5,516 bases of DNA from Bacteroidota bacterium. GTDB lineage: Bacteria > Bacteroidota > Bacteroidia > Flavobacteriales > Flavobacteriaceae. Of this stretch, positions 1 through 5,516 are shown piece by piece (within the stretch, counting starts at the first letter, position 1; each line of letters opens with the position of its first letter). Below the pieces are notes generated by a model. It worked only from the letters and a program-made list of their open reading frames with translations. It had not been told where the DNA came from and ran no database searches. The DNA lies in contig JADWMI010000171.1 in the NCBI GenBank assembly GCA_015767395.1, positions 1 to 5,516 on the forward strand. The letters are read 5' to 3'. The position numbers and the translations under genes are program-made.

Positions 1-2524
1 CGCTTTGAACTCGTACATATAAAATTTGCAAGAATGGAGTTTCATTTACATAACTTTCCTGAGGAAGAATTTCATTTTCTTTTAGTTGGGCATCCGTCAA
101 ATTTCTAAAATAATGAACACTTAAATTTTGACCAGTTGGAAACTGATTCATTATATCTGCTGAAGCCTGTGAAAGATCAAAAGTTGCTTTACCGTCAATA
201 ACGCCATCCTCATCACAATTTTCTAATTCAAACATATATCCAACAGGGAAGCGAGTTGTTGAAACGTCTAAACTAATCGTTGAAACTCTATGACAACCGT
301 TTAAATTCTGGACACGTGCAAAAACTTCATCATTAATAGCATCTTGATTGTTAAAAGGTGAAGGGTTTAAAGGTGTGGTTGTTCCGTTATCAGCTTCATT
401 AAAAGTTAAAAAATAACTAATAGTATCCGTTGAATCATTAGAAATAAAAGGATTGGCCTCTGTTAAATTAAAATCGGTATTACCATCAGGAGTGCCATCT
501 TCATCACAATTTTTTAAAGTAATTGGAGATGCTATTATTGGCAATGAATTTACTTGAATTTCAAAGGAGGTATCTGTCTTACATGAATTATCCAAATTAT
601 TAGCTATTCTTACATAAATAAGTTGTCCGTTTACATCTGTATTTTCAAAGTTTGTTGGCCTGATAATTTCGCTAGTTAGGCTATAGGTGTTGTCTAAAAA
701 ATAGCCGAACGTAAAATCTGTTTCATTTTTCCCATTTATTAAAACGGAATTATTTTTAGTTAAATCAAATTCAGTAAAACCATCAGTATCACTGCCGCTT
801 AGAGTAGTGTCACACTCTTCAATTATTGGAATATCTGCAGGAAGCAGTGGAACAATTGTTTCATATACTGTAGCAGTAATATCAGTTCTTGTCAGACTCT
901 CACATCCGTTTAAGGTTTGAGAGGCATAATATGAGGTGTTATTTACCAATACTTCAGTAGTACTCAATGGAGTTCCACCAGTAGAAGTTGAGTACCATAA
1001 AATGGCTGTTCCAGAAATTGTTAAATCGGCTAAAGTAGCATTTTCAATGTCACAAAAAGTTTGTGGAGAAGTTGCAGTTGGCGGATTGGTATATTGCACA
1101 TTTAAGAATACAGGAGTTCTGGTTAAAGTTGTACAATTATTTTCGGTAGCATCAACATAATAAATAGTATTTGCAGTGATCGATGGCGTAGTAAAACTAG
1201 TTCCAGTTCCTAAAGATGTTCCTCCAGTTAAAGATGCATACCAATTGATAACTCCTGCGGTAGCTGTTGCCGTTAAAGTAGTTACTCCTGTGCCACAAAT
1301 GGTGGTTGGTGGTGAAACATTGGTTATAGTTGGAATGGTATCTACAACAACATCAATTTTAGTTCTTGCACCTGTTTCACAGATACCGTCTGATGATGCC
1401 AAAGCATAATAGCTTGTGTTTGTTGAAATTGGAGAAGGGATTATATAAGTATCTCCACCCCCTAAATTATTTCCTCCGGTTAAAGCATCAAACCACATGA
1501 CAAAACCTGTATTTGAAGTTGCAGATAGCGTTGTTGTACCAGAACCACAAATAGGTGCTGGTGGGGTAGTAGGTGTAATTTTAGGAATGTAAATTTCACT
1601 AGATGCCGAAATGTTTAAAATTGGATTACCTGGCATCCCACCATATTCAACTATGTAACCTTTAATGTCATTATTGAAATTTGGATAGTCATTCCATTTC
1701 CCATCGTCATATACATGTGCAAAGTTTTCTTGTCCAGGAATATTAGCACCATCTGGCCAGTCATTTGGTTCGTTACCAGCCCAATTTGTATAGGTGTAAT
1801 CTGCTCCATTACTATTTCCATCCCATAGTCCAAACCAAAAGGTACTTCCTGCTTCTGGACCTGTTACCCATTTCCAAGTGCCTTCAGTTTCATCATCACT
1901 TCCACCTATCCAACCTTGTCCATTAGCTTGTTCACCGCAAATTTGAGCTTCTTCAGCGTAAATAATAGTTGCAAGGTAAGGATCTAATACTCCATAATAA
2001 GGTGGTAATGCGGCAGCAGCATCTCTAGCTGCTATCCAAGTTATACCAGGAGCAGAAATATATTCATAATAATGTTGAGTTTTAGGAAGGTAATTTTTTT
2101 CATCAATCGTTATTGAAAAGGTTTTATCATTTGATGGGTTCGCTGCGTTACTTCTAAAAACAACATCTTTAACCGCGGCAATCATTTCGGCATCGTTTGG
2201 AGTGCCAGTACCGGTCCATTCCAATTCTAATTTTCCCTCTTGAGAATTAAATGTTTTTGCGTTAATATTTGGATGAATCCCAGTTAATTCTAATTTATCT
2301 TGACCATTATTGTAGCCTTCCGAAACTTGAATATAAACAGTATTGATTTCAACATTGTCCGGGTTTGTAATATTAAAATCAGTTACAATAGAAATTGAAC
2401 TTAGCGGACAATAAGCTTGATTTCCAGTTGCAGTTAACTCTGGAGGTGCTTGCGCCAAACTGTTAAATGAAAATAACAGTAAAATTAAAAAGGTTGGAAA
2501 TATATTTTTTTTGAGAAAAAGCAT
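1..2524 (-). CDS. Large secreted lectin/Ig-repeat protein, probable T9SS cargo (3' end outside window)
   Basis: The frame is open for 841 codons from the ATG at 2522-2524 to the window edge. Residues 1-24 form a signal peptide (KK, then a Leu/Phe core, cleavage near SLA|QA), which supports this start; no in-frame ATG lies upstream before a stop. An uncharacterised region follows to about residue 150. Residues 151-296 are a C-type lectin-like domain (WIGG 205-208, EPN 252-254, WND 277-279, closing IVEYGG). EPN and WND are the classical calcium/sugar-binding motifs of such domains. Three Ig-like modules of the CHU_C-associated type follow, with cysteine pairs 326/382, 410/464 and 491/541. Three modules headed by C571, C673 and C770 come next. 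Known proteins of this build in Bacteroidota usually end in a type B gliding-motility/T9SS sorting domain. That end is not visible, so surface display or secretion by T9SS is inferred. Likely role: adhesion or glycan binding; the ligand is unknown. Confidence 0.88.
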   Translation of the reverse strand, partial: MLFLKKNIFPTFLILLLFSFNSLAQAPPELTATGNQAYCPLSSISIVTDFNITNPDNVEINTVYIQVSEGYNNGQDKLELTGIHPNINAKTFNSQEGKLELEWTGTGTPNDAEMIAAVKDVVFRSNAANPSNDKTFSITIDEKNYLPKTQHYYEYISAPGITWIAARDAAAALPPYYGVLDPYLATIIYAEEAQICGEQANGQGWIGGSDDETEGTWKWVTGPEAGSTFWFGLWDGNSNGADYTYTNWAGNEPNDWPDGANIPGQENFAHVYDDGKWNDYPNFNNDIKGYIVEYGGMPGNPILNISASSEIYIPKITPTTPPAPICGSGTTTLSATSNTGFVMWFDALTGGNNLGGGDTYIIPSPISTNTSYYALASSDGICETGARTKIDVVVDTIPTITNVSPPTTICGTGVTTLTATATAGVINWYASLTGGTSLGTGTSFTTPSITANTIYYVDATENNCTTLTRTPVFLNVQYTNPPTATSPQTFCDIENATLADLTISGTAILWYSTSTGGTPLSTTEVLVNNTSYYASQTLNGCESLTRTDITATVYETIVPLLPADIPIIEECDTTLSGSDTDGFTEFDLTKNNSVLINGKNETDFTFGYFLDNTYSLTSEIIRPTNFENTDVNGQLIYVRIANNLDNSCKTDTSFEIQVNSLPIIASPITLKNCDEDGTPDGNTDFNLTEANPFISNDSTDTISYFLTFNEADNGTTTPLNPSPFNNQDAINDEVFARVQNLNGCHRVSTISLDVSTTRFPVGYMFELENCDEDGVIDGKATFDLSQASADIMNQFPTGQNLSVHYFRNLTDAQLKENEILPQESYVNETPFLQILYVRVQS
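2..830 (-). repeat. Three CD-x-DG / FDL modules at the visible C-terminal end
   Basis: Three modules of about 97-102 residues begin at C571, C673 and C770. The last two share NCDEDG-x2-DG-x3-F-(N/D)-L and also match at the DNA level (191-226 against 482-517, exactly 291 bases apart). The first carries three extra codons between its cysteine and the DG-F-x2-FDL segment (ECDTTLSGSDTDG). Each module continues with a Y-F-(L/R) strand and a (I/V)(Y/F)(V/A)R(I/V) strand before the next cysteine. The Asp spacing resembles calcium-binding Asp-rich loops. That role is an inference. The last module is cut by the window edge. Confidence 0.75.
860..1560 (-). repeat. Three tandem Ig-like modules (CHU_C-associated Ig type)
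   Basis: Three protein-level repeats lie head to tail. Each has an opening cysteine (C326, C410, C491; spacing 84 and 81 residues), a Thr/Leu/Ala strand, then W(F/Y), then TGG with a Leu a few residues on, then a TSYYA- or TIYYV-like strand, and a closing cysteine (C382, C464, C541). The DNA copies have diverged, so this is an old protein duplication rather than a recent DNA repeat. Such modules are usually stalk or spacer units in secreted Bacteroidota proteins. The third copy differs most in its first strand (PQTFCDIENATLADL). Confidence 0.8.
1637..2074 (-). other. C-type lectin-like domain within the large secreted protein
   Basis: This segment encodes residues 151-296 of the leftward gene. 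It starts at HYYEYISAPGITW and ends at YIVEYGG. Between them are WIGG with an acidic stretch (GSDDETEG), then WKWVTGPEAG, an EPN tripeptide, and WND. These are the landmarks of the bacterial C-type lectin-like fold found in many secreted Bacteroidota proteins. EPN in the family usually points to mannose-type calcium-dependent binding, but sugar specificity cannot be assigned from this alone. Only one cysteine (in AQICGEQ) is visible in the domain, so the canonical disulfides of animal C-type lectins are not all present. Confidence 0.85.
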
Positions 2525-2539
2525 TACTTGTAATAGTAA

Positions 2540-2571
2540 AAAATTTAGAAATGTAAAAATAGGGAAATCAA
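2540..2571 (-). promoter_or_regulatory. Weak Bacteroidota-type promoter candidate for the large secreted protein gene
   Basis: Reading leftward, TTG (complement of 2569-2571) is followed after 21 nt by TAAATTTT (complement of 2540-2547), one mismatch from the TAnnTTTG -7 consensus. It lies just downstream of the ssb terminator and would give a very short leader, since the ATG is at 2524. In such A+T-rich DNA a one-mismatch hit is expected by chance fairly often, so this is only a candidate. Confidence 0.27.
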
Positions 2572-2636
2572 TTAAGTTTTCGGTTAATTATTTGACTCAT
2601 TTACTTTTAAGTAACTGATTTTATGAAAACCTAATT

Positions 2637-2674
2637 AAAGAAAAAAGAGCACCATTCGGCGCTCTTTTTTCTTT
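2637..2674 (-). terminator. Intrinsic terminator of ssb
   Basis: A long hairpin pairs 2637-2653 with 2658-2674 around a 4-nt loop (2654-2657). Its core is GAGCGCC/GGTGCTC, with A/T-rich outer arms that supply a U-rich 3' side. On the plus strand the pair 2651/2660 is an A-C mismatch; on the minus strand it is a G-U wobble, so the RNA stem is uninterrupted only when transcribed leftward. It begins 20 bp past the ssb stop, which fits termination of ssb before the large secreted-protein gene. Confidence 0.82.
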
Positions 2675-2693
2675 TTCATAATAAATTTACCCA

Positions 2694-3029
2694 TTACTTG
2701 CTACCTAACAGTAACAATTCGTTTACAACTACTTCGGTTATATATTTTTTTACACCATCTTTATCCTCATAACTTCTTGAGGTTAATTTTCCTTCAATGG
2801 CAACTTCTTTTCCCTTTTCTAAATATTTTTCAACTATTTCAGCTGTTTTGTTCCAGGCAACCAAATTGTGCCATTGGGTATCCGTAATTTTTTCGCCTTG
2901 TGCGTTTTTGTAGCTGTCATTTGTTGCGATTGAGAATTTTGCTAATTTTTTTCCTGAGTCTAAAGTGATAATTTCAGGTGCATTTCCTAAGTTTCCAATT
3001 AACTGTACTTTGTTTCTTAACGTATTCAT
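2694..3029 (-). CDS. ssb: Single-stranded DNA-binding protein, short form
   Basis: The 111-residue product is an OB-fold protein of the bacterial SSB family. It binds single-stranded DNA during replication, repair or recombination in the cytoplasm. Landmarks are NKVQLIGNLGNAPE (6-19), FSIATNDS (32-39), WHNLVAWNK (53-61), EKYLEKGKEVAIEGKL (67-82) and YITEVVV (96-102). Aligned with E. coli SSB, the DNA-stacking positions W40, W54, F60 and W88 appear here as Y40, W53, W59 and Y87. The protein stops at LLLLGSK just after the OB fold, so there is no Gly/Pro-rich linker and no acidic DDDIPF-like tip, which in ordinary SSBs recruits repair and replication partners. Bacteroidota often carry more than one SSB; this short type is probably an accessory paralogue. 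The ATG gives the normal family N-terminus. It has its own terminator and is divergent from the HNH-like gene. Confidence 0.93.
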   Translation of the reverse strand: MNTLRNKVQLIGNLGNAPEIITLDSGKKLAKFSIATNDSYKNAQGEKITDTQWHNLVAWNKTAEIVEKYLEKGKEVAIEGKLTSRSYEDKDGVKKYITEVVVNELLLLGSK

Positions 3030-3048
3030 AAGATAAGGTTTTAATTAA

Positions 3049-3074
3049 GTTGAATGTCATTCGTTCGATTCAAC
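3049..3074 (-). repeat. Inverted repeat in the ssb leader
   Basis: GTTGAAT (3049-3055) and ATTCAAC (3068-3074) form a perfect 7-bp inverted repeat with a 12-nt spacer, 20-45 bp upstream of the ssb ATG. A second, overlapping palindrome GAATG-T-CATTC lies at 3052-3062. A weak -7-like element, AATATTTG in the leftward direction (complement of 3079-3086), sits just upstream; if used, transcription would start at or near the first arm. It could be an operator or a leader hairpin. No protein can be named for it, and chance is not excluded. Confidence 0.35.
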
Positions 3075-3130
3075 AGTGCAAATATTGGAAGCTTTCATAA
3101 TTTTATTCGGTTAAAATATAATTACTTTCG

Positions 3131-3160
3131 GATGTAAATGATTGTAGTCGTTTGTAATCG
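3131..3160 (+). repeat. Three TGTA boxes phased at exactly 10 bp
   Basis: TGTA occurs at 3133, 3143 and 3153, one per helical turn, in three consecutive 10-mers (gaTGTAaatg, atTGTAgtcg, ttTGTAatcg). The last two also share TCG at their ends. The third box overlaps the -33 TTTG of the rightward promoter. Phased half-sites on one DNA face are the layout expected for cooperative regulator binding, but the elements are short and no factor is known. Confidence 0.3.
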
Positions 3161-3180
3161 GATAATTTTTTGTATATTTG
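3151..3180 (+). promoter_or_regulatory. Bacteroidota -33/-7 promoter for the HNH-like/zinc-ribbon unit
   Basis: TTTG at 3151-3154 and TATATTTG at 3173-3180, 18 nt apart, match the TTTG and TAnnTTTG consensus used by the Bacteroidota primary sigma factor. The expected start of transcription, near 3187, leaves a leader of about 20 nt before the ATG at 3207. The leader is A/T-rich and has no Shine-Dalgarno sequence, as is usual in this phylum. Confidence 0.7.
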
Positions 3181-3206
3181 AAATACTACTAATTAATTAA
3201 ATACAG

Positions 3207-3764
3207 ATGATACGGGATTATAAGGGTGAAATTTGGGCTCCATATTCCAATGAACTTTGGAGTGAGGAGGACGTATATTTAGTTTCAAATTTTGGAAGAA
3301 TTCAAAGGAAAAAAATATTTGAAGATGAATGGAAGCTTTCTAAAACATCTTTAATAGGCGGTTATGATTCTTTTTGGATTCGGAAAAAAGGAAAGAAATC
3401 ATCTTCTTCTTGTTATATACATAGGGTTGTAGCTTTATTGTTTTTAGAGCAAAAAGAAGGAGAAAAATATGTGATTCATTTAGATTTTGATAAGCTAAAT
3501 AATAAGGCTTTAAATTTAAAATGGGTAAATAAATCTGATATGTTTTTACATCATAAAAAGAACCCAAAAAAAATAGCTAGAAAAGGTCAGGTAACTTCTT
3601 CAAAATTAACAGAGGGAAGGGTAAGGTTGATTAAAAAGAAAATATTTGATCCAAATAGAAAAACAAGGATGCGCTTAATTGCCAAACAATTTGGTATTTC
3701 AGAAATGCAGTTGTACCGAATTAAATCAGGTGAAAATTGGAGCCATGTAAAAATGGAAGAATAA
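3207..3764 (+). CDS. NUMOD4/HNH-type protein with C-terminal helix-turn-helix, HNH core altered
   Basis: The 185-residue basic protein has the order NUMOD4, HNH-like, helix-turn-helix. Residues 8-35 (EIW, then YLVSNFGRI) match NUMOD4, a DNA-binding module of homing endonucleases. Residues 70-116 follow the HNH pattern: YIHRVVALLF (70-79), then VIHLDFDKLNN (89-99), NLKWV (103-107) and a His pair (115-116). The usual family core reads roughly NHIDGNKxNN. Here Asn is replaced by Ile90 and Gly by Phe94, while H91, D93, N98 and N99 remain, so nuclease activity is uncertain. Residues 132-181 (SSKLTEG, then MRLIAKQFGISEMQLYRIKSG, then WSHV) are the helix-turn-helix tail typical of these proteins. 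An in-frame TAA at 3198-3200 rules out any start further upstream. The gene ends in TAATAA and is followed 15 bp later by the zinc-ribbon gene. It may be a resident regulator rather than an active homing enzyme; no intron or inserted gene is visible. Confidence 0.82.
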   Translation: MIRDYKGEIWAPYSNELWSEEDVYLVSNFGRIQRKKIFEDEWKLSKTSLIGGYDSFWIRKKGKKSSSSCYIHRVVALLFLEQKEGEKYVIHLDFDKLNNKALNLKWVNKSDMFLHHKKNPKKIARKGQVTSSKLTEGRVRLIKKKIFDPNRKTRMRLIAKQFGISEMQLYRIKSGENWSHVKMEE

Positions 3765-3779
3765 TAATTAATATTTAGT

Positions 3780-4127
3780 ATGAAAAAAAAGTGCTTAGAA
3801 TGTGAAGAGCCATTAAATGGAAGGGTTGATAAAAAATTCTGTTCAGATTATTGTAGAAATACATACAACAACAAAATTGATAAAGAAAGTAAAAACTTGG
3901 TTAGAAATATAAACAACCGACTTCGAAAAAACTACCGATTACTATCAGAACTAAATATTTCAGGAAAAACAAAAGTGACACGTACAAAATTATTAAACGG
4001 TAATTTTGATTTTAATTTTTTCACCTCGATTTACACTACCAAAACCGGAAATACATATTATTATATTTATAACCAAGGCTATTTAAGTCTTGAAAACGAT
4101 TATTATTTATTGATAAAAAAAGAATAA
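3780..4127 (+). CDS. Small zinc-ribbon protein, function unknown
   Basis: The 115-residue product starts with a treble-clef/zinc-ribbon motif: C5-x2-C8 and C21-x3-C25, in CLECEEPLNGR followed by KKFCSDYCRNTYNN. The cysteines should bind one zinc ion. A basic middle follows (VRNINNRLRKNYRLLSELN, 41-59), then a Lys/Thr-rich stretch, then an aromatic end (FNFFTSIYTTKTGNTYYYIYNQGYL) that looks like a small beta structure. It resembles a conserved hypothetical family seen in Flavobacteriia, for which I know no assigned function. No signal peptide or membrane segment is visible, so it is cytoplasmic and may bind nucleic acid. The ATG lies 15 bp after the HNH-like gene, with no terminator between, so the two are probably co-transcribed from the 3151-3180 promoter. 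Its stop is 10 bp from the convergent phosphatase stop. Confidence 0.8.
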   Translation: MKKKCLECEEPLNGRVDKKFCSDYCRNTYNNKIDKESKNLVRNINNRLRKNYRLLSELNISGKTKVTRTKLLNGNFDFNFFTSIYTTKTGNTYYYIYNQGYLSLENDYYLLIKKE

Positions 4128-4137
4128 ATAAGTGTTG

Positions 4138-5516
4138 TTAAAATGTATTTTGAACTTCTGCAGCTTCCAGCATTAAAAAGTGTAAATCTGTGTTTTTTAT
4201 AAAAGGTTTTAACAAGTCACTCCCAGGCCCAAACATAGCCAGTTCAACGTAATCAGAAGAATGTTTCATACTAATCCATCCTACTGAATTATGTTGTTTT
4301 TGAATATCAGCCATTACTTTAAACGGTAAATGGCGTGCATTGTATAATCCGTCTTCAGATTTAATATCCGTATAATAGCTTAAAATTAGTTTTGCTTCCT
4401 CATCTGTTACACCAAAATTATTGGCATATTCTATACGTTCTTTAATTTGAGAAATAGAAGTTTCTTTTCCAAATCCATTTAAAATCCATTCATTTGAATG
4501 TTTGTATTTTTGAATTGAATCAAAATTGTCATTTGCTTTGCTTCCCGATATAACCCCTGGGTTGGAATTTCCGTGATCAGTGGTAATAATAACCAACGTA
4601 TCATTGTCTTGTTCAGCAAAATCTATAGCAACTTTTATAGCTTCATCATGAGCCGTTTGATCGTAAATTAATCCAGAAATATCATTTCCATGAGCAGCCC
4701 AATCTACCTTACCTGCTTCAACCTGTAAAACAAAACCTTCTGGATGACCTTTCATTCGATCTATCGCTTTTTGAGTCATTTCAGCTAGTGTAGGGGTGTT
4801 TTCGGTAATTTCTTTGCTGTTATTTCTGTCGATGGTATATGGGAGTCCGCTGTTTGCAAAAACGCCTAAAATAGGTCTGTTTGGATCAGCAGTTAACATT
4901 TCGTTTCTGTTTTTTACAACTTGATATCCTGAAGCTTCAAATTCTTCGTACATATTGCGTTTGTCTTTTCTTTTTTCAGAAGAAAAATAATCGTTTCCAC
5001 CACCCATCATGATATCAAATTCTAGCTCTAAATATTTTTCAGCAATACCTTCCTGATCATTTCTAGATTTACTGTTCACGCAAAATCCAGCAGGAGTAGC
5101 ATGTGTAATTGGAACCGTGGTAACGCATCCAGCCATTTTACCAGCTTTTTTAAACTTTTGCCAAATAGGTAAATGGTTTTCACCTGTTGGACTCATATTT
5201 ACAGCACCGTTGTTAATTCTAACGCCTCCACCCCAAGATGAACTAGCGGCTGCAGAATCTGTGACAATGGAATTTGCCGAAGCCATATCCATTAAGGCTC
5301 GGTTTATTTTATTTTCTTTATATAATTGTAGCCAATTACTTCCAATACCTGTTTTTCTTGAAAGGTATAAGTCCGCCATATTAAGTGTGCCAGTACTCAT
5401 TCCATCACTCACAATCACAATAATATTTTTCGCTTTTTTATTTTTTTTAAGCGTATCAAAATCCAATTGTTTGGCACCTAAATCAAAAGGATTTAATAAA
5501 GAAGTTCCAAGTGCAA
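4138..5516 (-). CDS. PhoA-family alkaline phosphatase (5' end outside window)
   Basis: This phosphomonoesterase releases phosphate from organic phosphate esters outside the cytoplasm. The frame is open to the right edge: 458 residues are visible, numbered here from the first full codon (5512-5514). Aligned with E. coli PhoA, all key residues are present: D37 (D51), nucleophile S87 in TDSAAA (S102), T140 (T155), R151 (R166), E266, D271 and H275 in EAGKVDWAAH (E322, D327, H331), D313-H314 (D369, H370) and H418 (H412). H138 and W272 replace E. coli D153 and K328, as in several marine and cold-active enzymes such as TAB5. The D313-H418 gap is 104 residues against 42 in E. coli, so there is an insertion of about 60. 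A TTG at 5464-5466 is probably not the start, because the residues before it (ALGTSLLNPFDLG) look like the end of a signal peptide. It is convergent with the zinc-ribbon gene. Confidence 0.93.
   Translation of the reverse strand, partial: ALGTSLLNPFDLGAKQLDFDTLKKNKKAKNIIVIVSDGMSTGTLNMADLYLSRKTGIGSNWLQLYKENKINRALMDMASANSIVTDSAAASSSWGGGVRINNGAVNMSPTGENHLPIWQKFKKAGKMAGCVTTVPITHATPAGFCVNSKSRNDQEGIAEKYLELEFDIMMGGGNDYFSSEKRKDKRNMYEEFEASGYQVVKNRNEMLTADPNRPILGVFANSGLPYTIDRNNSKEITENTPTLAEMTQKAIDRMKGHPEGFVLQVEAGKVDWAAHGNDISGLIYDQTAHDEAIKVAIDFAEQDNDTLVIITTDHGNSNPGVISGSKANDNFDSIQKYKHSNEWILNGFGKETSISQIKERIEYANNFGVTDEEAKLILSYYTDIKSEDGLYNARHLPFKVMADIQKQHNSVGWISMKHSSDYVELAMFGPGSDLLKPFIKNTDLHFLMLEAAEVQNTF

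Noticed and set aside
936..1409. Two rightward open frames (936-1160 and 1176-1409)
   Set aside because: They lie wholly inside the leftward secreted-protein gene, have Val-rich low-complexity translations that mirror its Thr/Asn-rich repeats, and match no known family.
1651..1833. Leftward 60-codon open frame
   Set aside because: It lies in another frame of the same strand within the lectin domain. The domain frame carries the EPN and WND motifs, so this is a shadow.
3030..3206. Possible small RNA or riboswitch between ssb and the HNH-like gene
   Set aside because: No conserved riboswitch core or terminator is recognisable, and the spacer is accounted for by promoter elements and short repeats.
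3340..3567. Leftward 75-codon open frame
   Set aside because: It is antisense to the HNH-like gene, which has clear motifs and a promoter, and the translation shows no recognisable feature.
3783..3790. Run of eight A at the start of the zinc-ribbon gene as a phase-variation or slippage site
   Set aside because: A-runs of this length are common in A+T-rich genomes and here encode Lys codons after the ATG. No alternative frame product or repeat variation can be seen.
4103..4131. Inverted repeat TTATTTATT / AATAAATAA across the zinc-ribbon stop codon as a shared terminator
   Set aside because: The stem is 9 bp of A-T pairs only, with an 11-nt loop; it would be weak and is likely by chance in this composition. 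The convergent genes may still share termination signals inside coding sequence.
1..5516. CRISPR array, insertion sequence, prophage or defence island
   Set aside because: No regularly spaced direct repeats, transposase or integrase genes, terminal inverted repeats or tRNA attachment sites were found. The HNH-like gene alone does not make a defence system.

Overview
The window looks like chromosomal DNA of a marine or aquatic member of the Bacteroidota, most likely Flavobacteriaceae. The base composition is strongly A+T-rich. The start codons lack Shine-Dalgarno sequences. One promoter matches the Bacteroidota -33/-7 consensus (TTTG, 18 nt, TATATTTG). The gene content also fits: a large secreted protein built from CHU_C-type Ig-like modules, a short SSB and a marine-type PhoA phosphatase. 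The genus cannot be fixed from the sequence.

Layout. (1) Positions 1-2524, minus strand: the first 841 codons of a large secreted protein. It has a signal peptide, a C-type lectin-like domain, three Ig-like modules and three CD-x-DG modules. It runs off the left edge, where a type IX secretion sorting domain would be expected. (2) 2525-2693: a spacer with a clear hairpin terminator for ssb and a weak promoter candidate for the large gene. (3) 2694-3029, minus strand: a short single-stranded DNA-binding protein without the usual acidic tail. (4) 3030-3206: a divergent regulatory region with a strong rightward promoter, a 10-bp phased TGTA repeat and an inverted repeat in the ssb leader. (5) 3207-3764 and 3780-4127, plus strand: a two-gene unit encoding a NUMOD4/HNH/helix-turn-helix protein with an altered HNH core, and a small zinc-ribbon protein. 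(6) 4138-5516, minus strand: a PhoA-family alkaline phosphatase whose 5' end lies beyond the window.

How the genes relate. The centre holds three predicted nucleic-acid-binding proteins: SSB in one direction, and the HNH-like and zinc-ribbon pair in the other. Both flanks encode predicted exported proteins, a phosphatase and a lectin/Ig surface or secreted protein. The terminator and the convergent gene ends suggest four transcription units rather than one operon. No mobile element, CRISPR array, tRNA, rRNA or obvious defence cassette was seen. The least understood part is the HNH-like/zinc-ribbon pair. It could be a resident, possibly regulatory, unit derived from a homing-endonuclease-type protein, but that is inference.
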